Below, one piece after another: positions 53,947-64,000 of a stretch of DNA of 64,000 nt. Positions within the stretch are counted from its first letter, which is position 1. Every line of letters begins with the position of its first letter. The position numbers and the translations under genes were made by a program. Below the pieces are notes generated by a model. It had not been told where the DNA came from and ran no database searches. It was given only the letters and a program-made list of their open reading frames with translations. Origin of the DNA: Sipunculus nudus (taxonomy: Eukaryota > Annelida > Sipuncula > Golfingiida > Sipunculidae); assembly GCA_026874595.1 (NCBI GenBank), contig CM049319.1, forward strand, positions 52,218,917 through 52,282,916, written 5' to 3'.

Positions 53947-54540
53947 ACATCTACCTGCAGCTATTTGCGAACAAACAGCTTGCTTCCCTTTGTAGATAAA
54001 TACAATTTTTTTTAAATGACAAAATACCTGACTTCCTGATGTGTGATTCTTGCCAAGATCTTTACAGACCATCCATATTATATGTGCAAAATGTCAAGAG
54101 CTCCAGGATAGCACCCATTGCCCCTCAGCTAGAGGTCTGTAGTCCCCATACTATATCTGGCAGTGTTTAAATTAAGACGTCAACTATTTAAAATTTCATC
54201 TTTTAATAATTTTGTTGCTGTTTGATTCAACATAATGCTTTAATATGATTACTCAGACTGTACAGTCCAATGTGCACTTTATACATGTAGTGTCCTTGAA
54301 ATATACAAAGACAACAGGCCTCCAGCAATCTGGAAATATGCTTTACAGGGAAAGCTATATATGGTCATGCTGCTAGTTAGTGCGGAAATCCAGTACTGAC
54401 CTAGATCACCTAATGAATAAGTATGAGTGTGCATTGTGAAACCATAAACGTATTGTATCATTTTATTTGTTTACATGAACAGAGGACAGACATGTTTTCA
54501 GTTTATTTCAAAAGTTTTATTCATAAATGTATTTAGAAGA

Positions 54541-54745
54541 ACAGTGAAACTCCTACTTGCGGACAACTCAGTAAAGCGGACAACTCACTAATGCGGACAC
54601 TAAACCACAGTCACTTCTATTATGCCTCTATATTAGGTTTAACACAGCTCAGTAAAGCAGACAACTCACTATCCCAGACAACGGACAAACTTTCCCATCC
54701 CGCCAGCATATCCAGTACATATTATGACCCTCTAAAGTGGACAGA
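54541..54745. mobile_element. Fragment of a CAGTGAAAC-type element
   Basis: Starts CAGTGAAACTCCTACTTGCG, followed by three repeats of GCGGACAACTCA. No matching right end is found. The same end style as the GACCACC elements suggests a truncated relative. Confidence 0.4.
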
Positions 54746-54779
54746 CATTGCAAGTACTATTTTTGTTCATATATTTGCC

Positions 54780-55600
54780 GGGAGATAATGCTCAGAGGTC
54801 AAGACCTGGTATGACCTAGTTTGGTCAAAGCAACAGCCAGGGACAAGCGTAATTTGGTGAACCATTGGAATGTTATATGTAAATATACAGTATCCAAATT
54901 GTTGTTTATTTATATAAATGTGTTGATAACACAATCATTATTAAAATAAGATTGGCAGGTCAATTAGGCAAAAAAAAGTTCTCAAACTCAAACTGAAACA
55001 GCTTTTCAATCAACAAAACCACCATCAAAGACTGCCGTTCCTGCTTTGTGATCGGCGCCAGGCCCAGGGAGCCATAATTATAGTTTGTGACAGTTTGCAC
55101 TTTGTTATGGTAAATGCGTGGTAAAGACTATTTCCTTTAACAAATAATCTGCTGTCAATAATCAGTCTTCAAAATGCTAAGTGCAACAATCCATGAATTG
55201 CAGCATGCTTAGAGGATTAATTTTTATATAATGTATGTTTTATATTTATTCCTGTAAGAACTGATGAGTGTAATGTATAATCAAGCAGGAAATGTCTAGT
55301 ATCTGCATGTTAAATGTATCCTGTGGACACAGAGGTCCAACTTGTGTTCCTTTTCCCCAATGTTGCTGGACTAGAGACTGTGCCATTTAATCATTCCGAC
55401 AGGCAAGCAGGAGCAACTAACAGTCATGTATATCAGTTTATGGTTTTCTGTACCATGTCACCACAACAGCTACATGTGATACTGGTACCTGTGGCCTTGA
55501 CCACTCAACAGTGACTAAGTGTACAGTACAACTGCTAATTAGTTAATTTACTTTGTCAATTTATGAGTATTATTAATTAATTATTCAAAGAATTTCTTGA
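54780..55600. other. Intron sequence, nothing recognised
   Basis: Part of kinesin intron 1. Short frames only, no structured repeat. Confidence 0.4.
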
Positions 55601-55614
55601 ATCATTTTTTATTA

Positions 55615-55922
55615 GGCCAAAAAAATAAAAGGGTATGGTTCTCAGGCACTTTTTTTCAGAAATCAATGCGGGCGGGCGATATTTTATTTTTGACCTTTTT
55701 TTGTATGTTTCGATAAAATGTCATATTATCAGGAAAAAGCATGTAAATGACAGGTTTCTTCTTGCTAAACAGGCAAAAGCACTACATAACAAAGGAAATT
55801 GTATCGAAATTGAATTATATAACCATTTTGAATGACAAAATCACAATAAAAATGTTTGATGTGGGGGGTTAAAATTGATGCGGGCAGTGCCTGAGAACCA
55901 TACCTTTTATTTTTTTTTGGCC
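55615..55922. mobile_element. GGCC/TTA MITE, copy 5 (opposite orientation)
   Basis: 308 bp, TTA on both sides (55612-55614, 55923-55925). The interior is in reverse order relative to the copies at 27983 and 43388 (the AAATCAATGCGGGCGGGCGA block is at the left). It lies in kinesin intron 1. Confidence 0.85.
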
Positions 55923-55925
55923 TTA

Positions 55926-57060
55926 TATTCATTGATGGTAAAATCAATAATTGAGGATTAAATGTAATATTTTACTAGCTTTGTGTACTGTCATTTTAAT
56001 GGATTTCCTCTTTGGATAAAGAGGTTATTGTGCAAGTCTAAAGGAATAATGATGCAACATTGTATTGTTGGCATGTAGTAAAATGTTTGGGCGGAGCATG
56101 ATGTTTTAGGACTTTTAGTGTAGTTACTTTTGTTGTTTACCTGACTTGTGTGTATATTAATTATTTCAAATATTATATTGCATTGCATTTGTCTGCTTAT
56201 ACACTTCAAGTCATAGGGTACATATATGTATGTGTTGTGCTGATACATGTTACTAATAGAAACCATTGTTTTCATACAATTTATGATAAGTGACTGAAAG
56301 TATCATGGGCGTTTATGTATATGTTATTTGTATTGGATATGCCAAGTTCTTAGAGGGTTTATCATTGCAATGTTTTATTATATTGATCTGCCTTCTGAGA
56401 TATATCATATAATTTTATGTTACTTCACAGCAATCTTTGCAATCTATCTGTCAGATTAAAGATTGTTTGTTTTTAATTTTATAGGTCAAACATACAACAG
56501 GACAAATTCAAAGATTAACTGTTCAGAACAAACTTACATACTATTTGTTGTAAGTTTATGGGGTTTTATTCCATACAATAAACTTTACATTATTTATTAT
56601 GGTAGTTTATGTAAATTGTGATCAATCATAGAGATATATTCATTTTCAATATTATAATTCTTTGAAATGATTGTTTTTCAGTTCGAATAATAATTGTTCC
56701 GGTATCATTACGATCAGAGCCAGAAATCAAGGATTGGTTATTTGTAAACACTATACATATTTTAAAAGAAAATTCACATTATGGCTTTGTCAAATGTATC
56801 AGGTTTTCAGTACCGGTACCGAAACTGCATTTATATAATGATAACTGGTTGTGTAAGAAAATTGCCACATATATTCAACAATAACTATTTTTATCTTGAC
56901 CTTCGTTACATTCATATATTATATTTCTGTTATATTTTTGTATTTTAGCTGGTTCGCCAGCCACTTAGGTACCGTAAGAATAAACTGATTAAATCAACTG
57001 GCAGGATATCAGGCCTCTGTGAACACCCGTTACTAGGCCAGGGAGCTGTCAGTCAAAACA
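55926..57060. other. Intron sequence, nothing recognised
   Basis: AT-rich part of kinesin intron 1. Confidence 0.4.
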
Positions 57061-57067
57061 AAATCTG

Positions 57068-57240
57068 ACATGGATCCACGGGGAAGGTCTAGACCCCCTT
57101 TTCCAGCCAAGGCAACCTTTTTTCAGACAATTTTTTTGCTGCCTGGACCCCCTTTTGCGAAATTTGAGACCTTTTTTTAGGTTTTGTCAGAAACCCTCCT
57201 GATTGGAACACTACTCTTAAATCCTGGATCTGCCCCTGGA
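57068..57240. mobile_element. Small GGATCCA/TGGATCT element
   Basis: The left ATGGATCCACGGGGAAGG and right CCTGGATCTGCCCCTG pair up in inverted orientation around C-rich/T-rich sequence with two copies of GACCCCCTTTT. It belongs to the same style as the CAGTGGCGGATCCA element at 58784. Confidence 0.5.
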
Positions 57241-57566
57241 AATTTATAACATTGGCTCTGTGCCCTCCTAGTTGGGCCTGTACCTGTTTTGTGGAAATGG
57301 ATGATGGCTACAATAAAGTAGGCCCAATATCAATTTAGGTAAATGAAGCAGGAATGCAGAGGGAAAATAATCCGGCCTGTTATTTAATAAGGGTAGTTGG
57401 GGTAGTGACTGAGGTGGCCATATTTAATCATTAACGAATGTCAAATTATTTGCATCAAAGAAATACATAACAACATAACTTTGAGTGTGAGTAAATTAAA
57501 TTATTAACAAATATTTTTTCCATTATTCGACTTCAGTATTTATTTATATAACCAGACAAGTCAATA

Positions 57567-57940
57567 AGGGCTGAAACGGGTACAAATTTTTTGGACTCGA
57601 GTACCCAATAGGCATTACTCGACTCGGACTCGAGTACTCGTTACCATGGCAACACTGTAAAGATAAAACGGACATCTGTTTACCGATGCAAAATATGCAT
57701 ATATTTGACTTCGTGACGAATTAACTTTATCCAAACGAAGAAACAGATATATGTCATAACAAGACCTTTGTTAATTTGACTAGCATATATTTAGAGCCAT
57801 ATGCCAGGCTACGATAATGAATAAATAGACCTACAGACTGCCCGTAAATTTGCAGTATATTCAAATGTGCATATAAATACACGAGTACTACTCGAGTACT
57901 CGGTAAGTATTATCCAGGCTCGAGTACTCCTTTCAGCCCT
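57567..57940. mobile_element. hAT-like MITE, about 375 bp
   Basis: Ends AGGGCTGAAACGGGTAC and CTCCTTTCAGCCCT are inverted. Just inside lie GGACTCGAGTACC and CTCGAGTACTC runs. Flanks AGTCAATA (57559-57566) and AGTCAATC (57943-57950) match at seven of eight bases, an 8-bp target duplication typical of hAT. It lies in kinesin intron 1. Confidence 0.75.
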
Positions 57941-58384
57941 AGAGTCAATCTAGACGGGGTCCATCTACATCCCGTCAATGGACCATACGCCCATACAAAC
58001 CTCGCCTATCTGATGATCAAGATCTTAATCAGTTAATCCAGATGTCTTTACACAGACCAGACTGATGTTATAGTGACGATCTATTACATGCTTCACGCGC
58101 GGGTACATAAATGACAGATTAGTACAGTATTATTACTATTAGTATACATAAATTTGACCAAAAAACACACACACACAAACACACGCAGGCAAAGTTCGTA
58201 ACACAGCGATGTTGATCAATAATTAATGAATAAATAATTCCAGATATAATCCCTTGCTACACCTAATATAACTACTTAATGTTGATGTTATCAAGGTATG
58301 TTTCGCCATCAGAAAAGATCGGATCCACCACTGATTGTTGAAATATTTACCAAAATATACAAAGAGGTTTATGAACATAACTAC

Positions 58385-58450
58385 CTGGGCGATAATGTCG
58401 TCACTGCAGCGGTATGAACAATTTGAAATCGGTGTTAAACAAACGGGGCT
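58385..58450 (-). other. Probable non-coding first exon of KIF18
   Basis: A minus-strand donor (CGCCCAG-GTAGTT at 58385) lies just downstream of CCAAT motifs, within the only locally GC-richer stretch upstream of the start codon. The 5' boundary is unknown. No homology can support a UTR exon, so this is inference from the donor, the acceptor at 52168 and the promoter motifs. Confidence 0.35.
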
Positions 58451-58595
58451 TTGATTGGCTGGTTATCTGTGGAGGCGGAGCGTCCTCTAGCGGTGGATAG
58501 AGTCAGTGTCCGCATTCACTAACCATCGTGAAAAAGATTGGCCGAAAGTTTGTGAATGCCCAGTCTGAAACCGCCGGGTTTGGCGAATATTCAAA
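58422..58595 (-). promoter_or_regulatory. Candidate kinesin promoter (CCAAT boxes, CHR-like, E2F-like)
   Basis: On the minus strand there are two CCAAT boxes (58541-58537 and 58458-58454), a CHR-type hexamer TTTGAA at 58595-58590 with a reverse-orientation copy at 58422-58427, and TTCGCCAAA (58587-58579), which is close to an E2F site. CCAAT plus CHR promoters are typical of animal G2/M genes, a class that includes KIF18A/B. The motifs are short, so chance occurrence is possible. Confidence 0.35.
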
Positions 58596-58783
58596 CGAAA
58601 TGCTTCATACATGTCTTCATTTAAATCTGCGTTTTATGTAATAGAATTATTATGCGAAAATCACGGAAAACAGATAAATTATGGGCATAAATCAATTGAT
58701 AAGGCCGAGCAAAAAAAATGTTATATGAATTCGCCGCTCCAATTTTTCATGGATTTTTTTTTTCACAAATGAGGACCTACACG

Positions 58784-59451
58784 CAGTGGCGGATCCAAGG
58801 GGGGGGGGGGGGGGGACAGGGGGCAATCACTCCCCCCCCCCCCCCGAATTTTTTTCGGGCTCATGAAAATTGCTAATTGTATCAATGTTTTCTAGAAAAA
58901 AGTACCTTTTTCCCCTTTTAATTCTTTATTAACTTCTTGACAGTGAAATATTACATCAGGAAAATCATGCAGCAACTGATGAAACACCCAAATAACAAAC
59001 TAGTACCAGAAATGTCACATAAGTAAATTCTAAGGAATAAGGTCTTATATCTCCGACACTGTATCTTAAAGCTAGTTCTTGTGCTGGCAGCACTGGAAGA
59101 TAAGGTCCAGTACACCAGGGTCAGGACCATGCATATATATACCAGCAAGTCACTATAGGTATTATGAGGTGACAAATGGTTAACCTTAATTAAGAACCTT
59201 CCAGACAAACAGAAGTGAGTGAGGCCTATATTCTAAAACTTCTGCTTTGTATCCAATGTATCAGAAACAAAAATGTCTGGTTTAAGTGCGAAAAAATGTT
59301 AAAATTTGATTTCTTAATCATCATATCTTCAAAAAAAATCCTAACCGTGTGAGGGGAACACCCTCTCACAGCCTCCCCCCTCGGGCACTACGCCTCCTCG
59401 ACCACCCTGAGCCGTCGCCCCCCTTAACATTTTGTTCTGGATCTGCCACTG
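58784..59451. mobile_element. CAGTGGCGGATCC-type inverted-repeat element
   Basis: Begins CAGTGGCGGATCCAAGG and ends CTGGATCTGCCACTG. A G run and a C run (58799-58854) sit near the left end, CCCCC-rich sequence near the right. No clear 8-bp duplication (CCTACACG vs TACAGGCG). The CAG ends suggest hAT. Short frames inside are not genes. Confidence 0.65.
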
Positions 59452-59605
59452 TACAGGCGATTGATGAAGTTGCTAATTTGTGCTTTGGCATGAATTCCCT
59501 AAAAGAATTCGGTATTTTAGTGTTTGTCATATACACCATATCAAGAATTAAAGCATTTTTTTCTAGACACGCAGGCAAAATTCCACGTACTCTATTTCTC
59601 GACCG

Positions 59606-59612
59606 CTATACA

Positions 59613-59668
<56 letters not shown>
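59606..59668. repeat. (TA)n microsatellite
   Basis: About 30 TA dinucleotides, which give the reading frames across this region their Tyr-Ile repeats. Confidence 0.95.
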
Positions 59669-59673
<5 letters not shown>

Positions 59674-59699
59674 AAAAGGAGAAAAAATCTGCCACTCGC

Positions 59700-61120
59700 A
59701 CCATTTTCTTTGCTCGCATTGTCCGTAGAACAATACATTATTTATGTGGCATAAACGAGATCCTTGAATCAAGAGATCTTGCACCTGGTGCATCAGTTTT
59801 GCAGTAAAATTGTGAAAACAATGGCTTCAGATTTTTGGAAATAATTTCAGAAACGCAGAACGTCAAGCTTGATAAAATGAAGACGATATTCGAAAGCGAG
59901 AGTGAAAATTCTGAAATATCTGGACGTTAATTTACAGCTATGACAAAGTTTATATTTAAAGAATATCGATAGCAGATCCAGGATTTATTGCAGGGAGGGG
60001 TCAACGGGTGTCATGCATAGCAATTGTCTTAAGAAAGGTCGTTGGTTGAGATCCTATATCTTAGATTCATGACAAAAGAGCTGCATGCATGGGACCAAAC
60101 CTTGGAAACGATCTAGCTATATAGGGATCTTTATTTATAAGGGTCGGAAAGCGGTCCAAACGGAAGGGGAATCCGTCAATTAACGATTATAAGTTACAGT
60201 TTGGTACTGCTTCAAAATTAAGTTCAGTGTAATTCTTAAATACATTGAAAATACACTTGATTTTAATGAAGTATATGATTACAATATATGAGGAGATAAA
60301 AGGTTGGGTTCTTATAAGTATTTTTACATAACAGAATAAGAGGGTGTTTTTTATCATAAATTTTCGATTGTATAATTTCATATGATATATTTTATTTTCT
60401 TCAAAATGTTCAACATCGGTAAACTTATCCTGAAAATTCAAAATTAACAGTGTTTATGCAGAAGGGTTTTAAACTGACAAGCGCGGTGCCTTATAGAATC
60501 AACCATTTTTGTCTAATTCACATTCACTTTTAATTTGTATTTTTAACGAAGTTGTTTCACTTTTCTATATATAACTTTTAGTTAACTGGGGAGTTAAAAA
60601 TTACATGTATGTTTGGAATTATTTATGATCATATCGGTGGCCTTTAATTTATGCATAAAATAATTCTTCTTCATATAGTTTTACTGCTTAAAATTGTCCC
60701 ATGCATGGTCAATATTTCTATGTTAATAAGAAATACAACATGCATGGAGCTTGACATAAATATGCTCTAATTATAATTTAAAATTGATAGTTGGGACAGA
60801 CATATCTCAGTCTTGATTATAGAGACCACGTACTGGGACGTGCATGTATATATACGTTACTAAAATATATTGATCTTTTAGCATCTCACACACATGACAA
60901 AATAAATATGACCCCACAACCTGTTTGAAAACTAATATATTATCGGAATAATGTTAAATTGATTGTGGAATATACATAATTAAGCAAGATCATTATATTA
61001 TAAGTAAATAAGCAATAACAACAGATACAAATAAAACCCGAGTGCTGTTTCAGTGTTTTTTTGCCCTATATATAACTGGATCAAATTTACAAGGAAATCC
61101 GTCAAAGGTGTTATTTAACA
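59700..61120. other. Intergenic, no gene seen
   Basis: AT-rich. A worn CAGATCCAGGATTT...GGGAGGGG at 59972-60000 may be a lone end of the CAGTGGCGGATCC family. Nothing else recognised. Confidence 0.4.
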
Positions 61121-61128
61121 GGGTTGCC

Positions 61129-61722
61129 ATGCAGCGGCAATTCCCTGACTTTTCCTGATTATATTTCCCGACTTTCAGGTGGATTTCAAGGATAAAACAA
61201 CATGCATGCTAAATTCAAATTCGGTCTCAAATATGTCATTTTACAGCTAAGCCTCAACCAAATCCGTATTAGCAAAAAAAAAAATTCGTTTTGACAAATT
61301 AACATAGAGCATTCAACAACTTGTAGGGGTTACAATTATCTCAATCAGAATTCTATAATAGTTCGTACTGTCGGCCAAAATAGATATAAAAGTCCCTTTA
61401 AATGCTAAAATGTTGATTCAGAAAAACAATTACACGTACCATAATCCATCAATCAATAATTACATGTAAATTCTAATTGAAAAAAAATATATAAAATTGT
61501 CCCATAATAAATAATCATTTTACTGTGGGACTAAAGATCTGGAGGCGAGAGATGCCGAAGCCTTTCTACCTGTATTGAGCTACGGTCGCCATAGCCATTC
61601 AAACTTCCCGGACTTTTCTACGACTTACTCAACTATCACAGAATATCCTGACATTTTATGAAATTTCCTGACCTTAAAAAAAAATTTTCCCCTTACTTTT
61701 CAGACCGCTGGCAAATCTTTTT
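61129..61722. mobile_element. Possible hAT-like relic (CAGGGTTGCCA ends)
   Basis: Left CAGGGTTGCCATGCAGCGG and right CCGCTGGCAAATCT are roughly complementary. CCTGACTTTTCCTGA and CCTGAC(A/C)TT phrases lie inside both ends. No target duplication. Low confidence. Confidence 0.35.
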
Positions 61723-62130
61723 AAGAAGAAAACCTGCTACTAATGAAATGTACTTACTGCCCCACAAATTCTCCTCGGTCAATAGTGTACTGATATCATC
61801 TTTTTTTCAGGTAACTTTATTCCACGTGGTCCAATAAAATTATACCCGGAGATGCACCTTGGGAAAAAGATTGCGCCCCCCCCCCCCCACACACACTTTT
61901 TCCAAGCGTGGTACCGTCGTGTGATATTTATGTATTTAGCTTTATTTACGATTTTTTTCACAATCACTCTATCCAATGACCAGTCACGCAACTATTGAAG
62001 TATACATCACTTTTCTTTATATCCGGTTATATATATGATAAGATCATTCAAAAATCATGTTTAACAATTTTCATAGTTAATTATAACAGCTTTCTGCATA
62101 CATATTTCAACAACAAATATTTAACAACAA
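61723..62130. other. Intergenic, no gene seen
   Basis: Contains a 14-base C run near 61876. No gene or repeat boundary recognised. Confidence 0.4.
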
Positions 62131-62135
62131 TCAGG

Positions 62136-62141
62136 TTTATT
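62136..62141 (-). terminator. Probable NFS1 poly(A) signal
   Basis: AATAAA on the minus strand about 245 bp past the stop codon. Another AATAAA (62386-62381) overlaps the stop itself and is too close to be the usual signal. Confidence 0.4.
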
Positions 62142-62384
62142 GCAATCTTGTGCATCAGCGAGTATATGTGCATTTCATTCAGAAACTTAGTAGAAACAGT
62201 TTAATTTTTCCACGGCTACAATTGTACACGTACTTAAATATCAATGTATACAACCAATACATTATTCAAAGACATCTCTTGTGTTCTTCTGTAAAAGCAT
62301 AAATTGTTTCACTAAATATTTTCCCTATAGGTAAATTCAGGCCATTTTTTCTGTTATCATATACTTTAGTTGCTAATTTTTTTA

Positions 62385-63728
62385 TTAATGCTGTGTCCAT
62401 TTAATAGCCTTTAGGTCCACTCCATCTTGAAACATCTCCCAGAGGGGGCTCATTTCTCTCAGCTTGGTCACCATGGTGATGCACTTATCAGCAGTGTAAT
62501 CAACCTCCTGCTCAGTGGTGAAACGGCCAATCCCGAACCTGATGGAGGAATGAGCGAGATCTTCATCAGCTCCGATTGCTCGAAGAACATACGAGGGTTC
62601 CAGCGATGCTGAAGTGCAGGCACTCCCGGATGATAACGCTATGTCCTTCAGTGCCATCAACAAACTTTCTCCCTCAACAAATGCAAATGATAGATTAACG
62701 CAACCTGGATAATTTTGCTCCGAGTCTCCATTGCGAACTACCTCTGGAAGATTCGATGTGATACGGTCTATAAGCCGCTTCGATAGCCGTTCAACATGCT
62801 GGTGATCAAACGCCATGTCTTCTCGTGCAATTCTGCATGCTGCACCCAAACCCACTGCTAGTGGTGTAGGCACTGTGCCACTGCGGATTCCTCGTTCTTG
62901 TCCACCTCCACTCTGCGGTGCTTCAAGCCTCACTCTGGGTCTGCGGCGGCAGTATAAAGCACCAACTCCTTTTGGTCCATAGATTTTATGCCCACTAATG
63001 GACATCAAGTCAATATTCATTTCATTTACATTAACAGGGATTTTACCAACAGCTTGGGCAGCGTCAGTGTGGAAAAACACTTTCTTTGATTTGCAGATGG
63101 CACCAATTTCTTCAATGGGCTGCCTAACGCCAATTTCATTATTTACAGTCATGATGGATACCAGTGCAGTGTCTGGCTGCAGAGCCTTCTGCAAATCTTC
63201 AATGTTTATGATTCCATTTGTTTGGACAGGGAGATAGGTCACTTTAAATCCCTCTGATTCAAGCACTCGGCAAGAATCAAGCACACACTTGTGTTCAGTC
63301 TGTGTTGTAATAACATGTTTCTTTTTGCTCTTATAGAATCTGGCGACACCCTTCACAGCAATATTGTTCGACTCAGTTGCACCACTCGTAAATACAATTT
63401 CTCTGGGATCTGCTCCAATGAGATCTGCAACTTCTTTTCTCGCCTTTTCAACAGCAGCTTCGCTCTCCCAGCCATAGGAATGAGTACGCGAGTGTGGGTT
63501 CCCGTATTGGCTGACGCTATACGGCAGCATAGCGTCCAGCACGCGGGGGTCCAGTGGAGTGGTGGCAAGAGTGTCCAGATACAGTGGGCGAAAATCGGGG
63601 GCATCTGCCGATTTCTCATCCAGGCTTGGCGCAGCGCTTGCTTGTAAAGTACGGGCTGTCACGATTCCACGTCGTGAAAAAGCTCGGCCTAAAAATAGGC
63701 CAACTCTTCCCTGTAACGCACTCAGCAT
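62385..63728 (-). CDS. NFS1: Cysteine desulfurase, mitochondrial (NFS1), single exon
   Basis: Pyridoxal-phosphate enzyme that takes sulfur from cysteine and passes it to the ISCU scaffold with ISD11, ACP and frataxin for iron-sulfur cluster assembly; it also supplies sulfur for tRNA thiolation and molybdenum cofactor. The first true ATG is at 63728-63726, giving 447 aa (human about 457). An upstream in-frame GTG is not used as start. The N-terminus ([20 protein letters not shown]) is basic and hydroxyl/aromatic-rich, as expected for a mitochondrial presequence. Landmarks: cofactor contacts TEHK (144-147) and HTDAAQ (220-225), PLP lysine K248 in SGHKIYG, persulfide cysteine C371 in SGSACTSAS, and the conserved C-terminus [10 protein letters not shown] to KWTQH needed for partner binding. 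All key residues are present and there is no stop or frameshift. The lack of introns is unusual next to the 19-exon neighbour. Confidence 0.97.
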   Translation of the reverse strand: MLSALQGRVGLFLGRAFSRRGIVTARTLQASAAPSLDEKSADAPDFRPLYLDTLATTPLDPRVLDAMLPYSVSQYGNPHSRTHSYGWESEAAVEKARKEVADLIGADPREIVFTSGATESNNIAVKGVARFYKSKKKHVITTQTEHKCVLDSCRVLESEGFKVTYLPVQTNGIINIEDLQKALQPDTALVSIMTVNNEIGVRQPIEEIGAICKSKKVFFHTDAAQAVGKIPVNVNEMNIDLMSISGHKIYGPKGVGALYCRRRPRVRLEAPQSGGGQERGIRSGTVPTPLAVGLGAACRIAREDMAFDHQHVERLSKRLIDRITSNLPEVVRNGDSEQNYPGCVNLSFAFVEGESLLMALKDIALSSGSACTSASLEPSYVLRAIGADEDLAHSSIRFGIGRFTTEQEVDYTADKCITMVTKLREMSPLWEMFQDGVDLKAIKWTQH

Positions 63729-63884
63729 CTTGCTGACGATTTCAGATCTGTTTAAATACGTGAACACACCACAACTTTGTTATGATGACTGTCCACTTGG
63801 GTAACCGACCTTGAACTTATTTAATTTACAAATTTGTCACCAGGCGGCAGCACACGAGCGTTAAACGAATAACGGGTTCAGCCG

Positions 63885-63925
63885 AGGTGTTCCGAGTGGT
63901 TAAAGGGCATGAGAGCAGGATGTTT
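63885..63925 (+). other. tRNA Ser/Leu-like A-box fragment
   Basis: GCCGAGGTGTTCCGAGTGGTTAAAGGGC resembles the 5' half of a class II tRNA (Ser/Leu), with its A-box GTGGTTAAAGG. I find no B-box or acceptor pairing downstream, so this is not a functional tRNA. A SINE head truncated by a simple repeat is possible. Confidence 0.35.
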
Positions 63926-63967
63926 GTCACGATTACGTAATCTTACTCTCATAACGACACCCCTTGT

Positions 63968-64000
63968 ATAATAATAATAATAATTATTATTATTATTATT
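63968..64000. repeat. (AAT)n/(ATT)n microsatellite
   Basis: Runs of AAT turn into ATT halfway and so form a perfect inverted repeat at the window edge. Confidence 0.9.

Noticed and set aside
59349-59807. 152-codon plus-strand frame with Tyr-Ile repeats
   Set aside because: Runs across the right end of a transposon and a (TA)n microsatellite. Not a plausible protein.
63729-63767. 13-residue upstream extension of NFS1
   Set aside because: It would need a GTG start. The first ATG at 63728 gives a normal mitochondrial presequence and length.

Overview
The window is nuclear DNA of an intron-rich, AT-rich animal. The repeat families (GACCACC-type terminal-inverted-repeat elements, hairpin-ended elements that close on AGCTGAGCTAAAAA, tandem-unit elements built on GGTGGCGCCACC, and SRE/RE-rich Gypsy gag remnants) look to me like those of marine molluscs, most likely a bivalve. 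That placement is an inference from memory of repeat styles, not a search result.

Two protein-coding genes can be supported, both on the minus strand. (1) A kinesin-8 of the KIF18A/KIF18B type runs from a probable non-coding first exon near 58.4 kb, through a start codon at 52143, to a probable stop at 23158. I could place 19 coding exons with consistent GT/AG borders and phases, giving 3252 nt or 1083 residues. It has a complete motor (P-loop, both switches), a neck and coiled coil, and a tail with candidate PP1-docking, KEN-box, nuclear-localisation and EB1-type motifs. (2) The mitochondrial cysteine desulfurase NFS1 lies at 62385-63728 as a single uninterrupted reading frame with the pyridoxal-phosphate lysine and the persulfide cysteine intact.

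Layout. 1-640: degenerate 23-bp minisatellite. About 1.75-4.8 kb: a dead Ty3/Gypsy element (gag with zinc knuckle, protease with an internal duplication, start of RT). 4.8-10.5 kb: intergenic, with little beyond microsatellites and one 117-bp direct duplication. 10.5-19.3 kb: a dense block of related repeats, including a 524-bp inverted-repeat transposon whose insertion borders can be read from a neighbouring uninterrupted copy. 19.3-23.1 kb: unique-looking DNA that may hold the kinesin 3' UTR. 23.1-58.5 kb: the kinesin gene, whose introns carry at least nine inverted-repeat DNA transposons (PIF/Harbinger, hAT, Mutator-like and TA-duplicating types), a tRNA-derived SINE, a 2-kb 46-bp minisatellite, a 0.9-kb polypyrimidine/polypurine tract and several microsatellites. 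58.8-62.3 kb: intergenic with two more transposon relics. 62.4-63.7 kb: NFS1.

The two genes are unrelated in function: one is a microtubule plus-end motor of mitosis, the other the sulfur donor for iron-sulfur cluster assembly. Nothing suggests co-regulation. Much of the unusual structure is in the mobile DNA: palindrome-rich tandem elements, a transposon carrying a promoter-like core, and a Harbinger derivative that keeps a scrap of its transposase.
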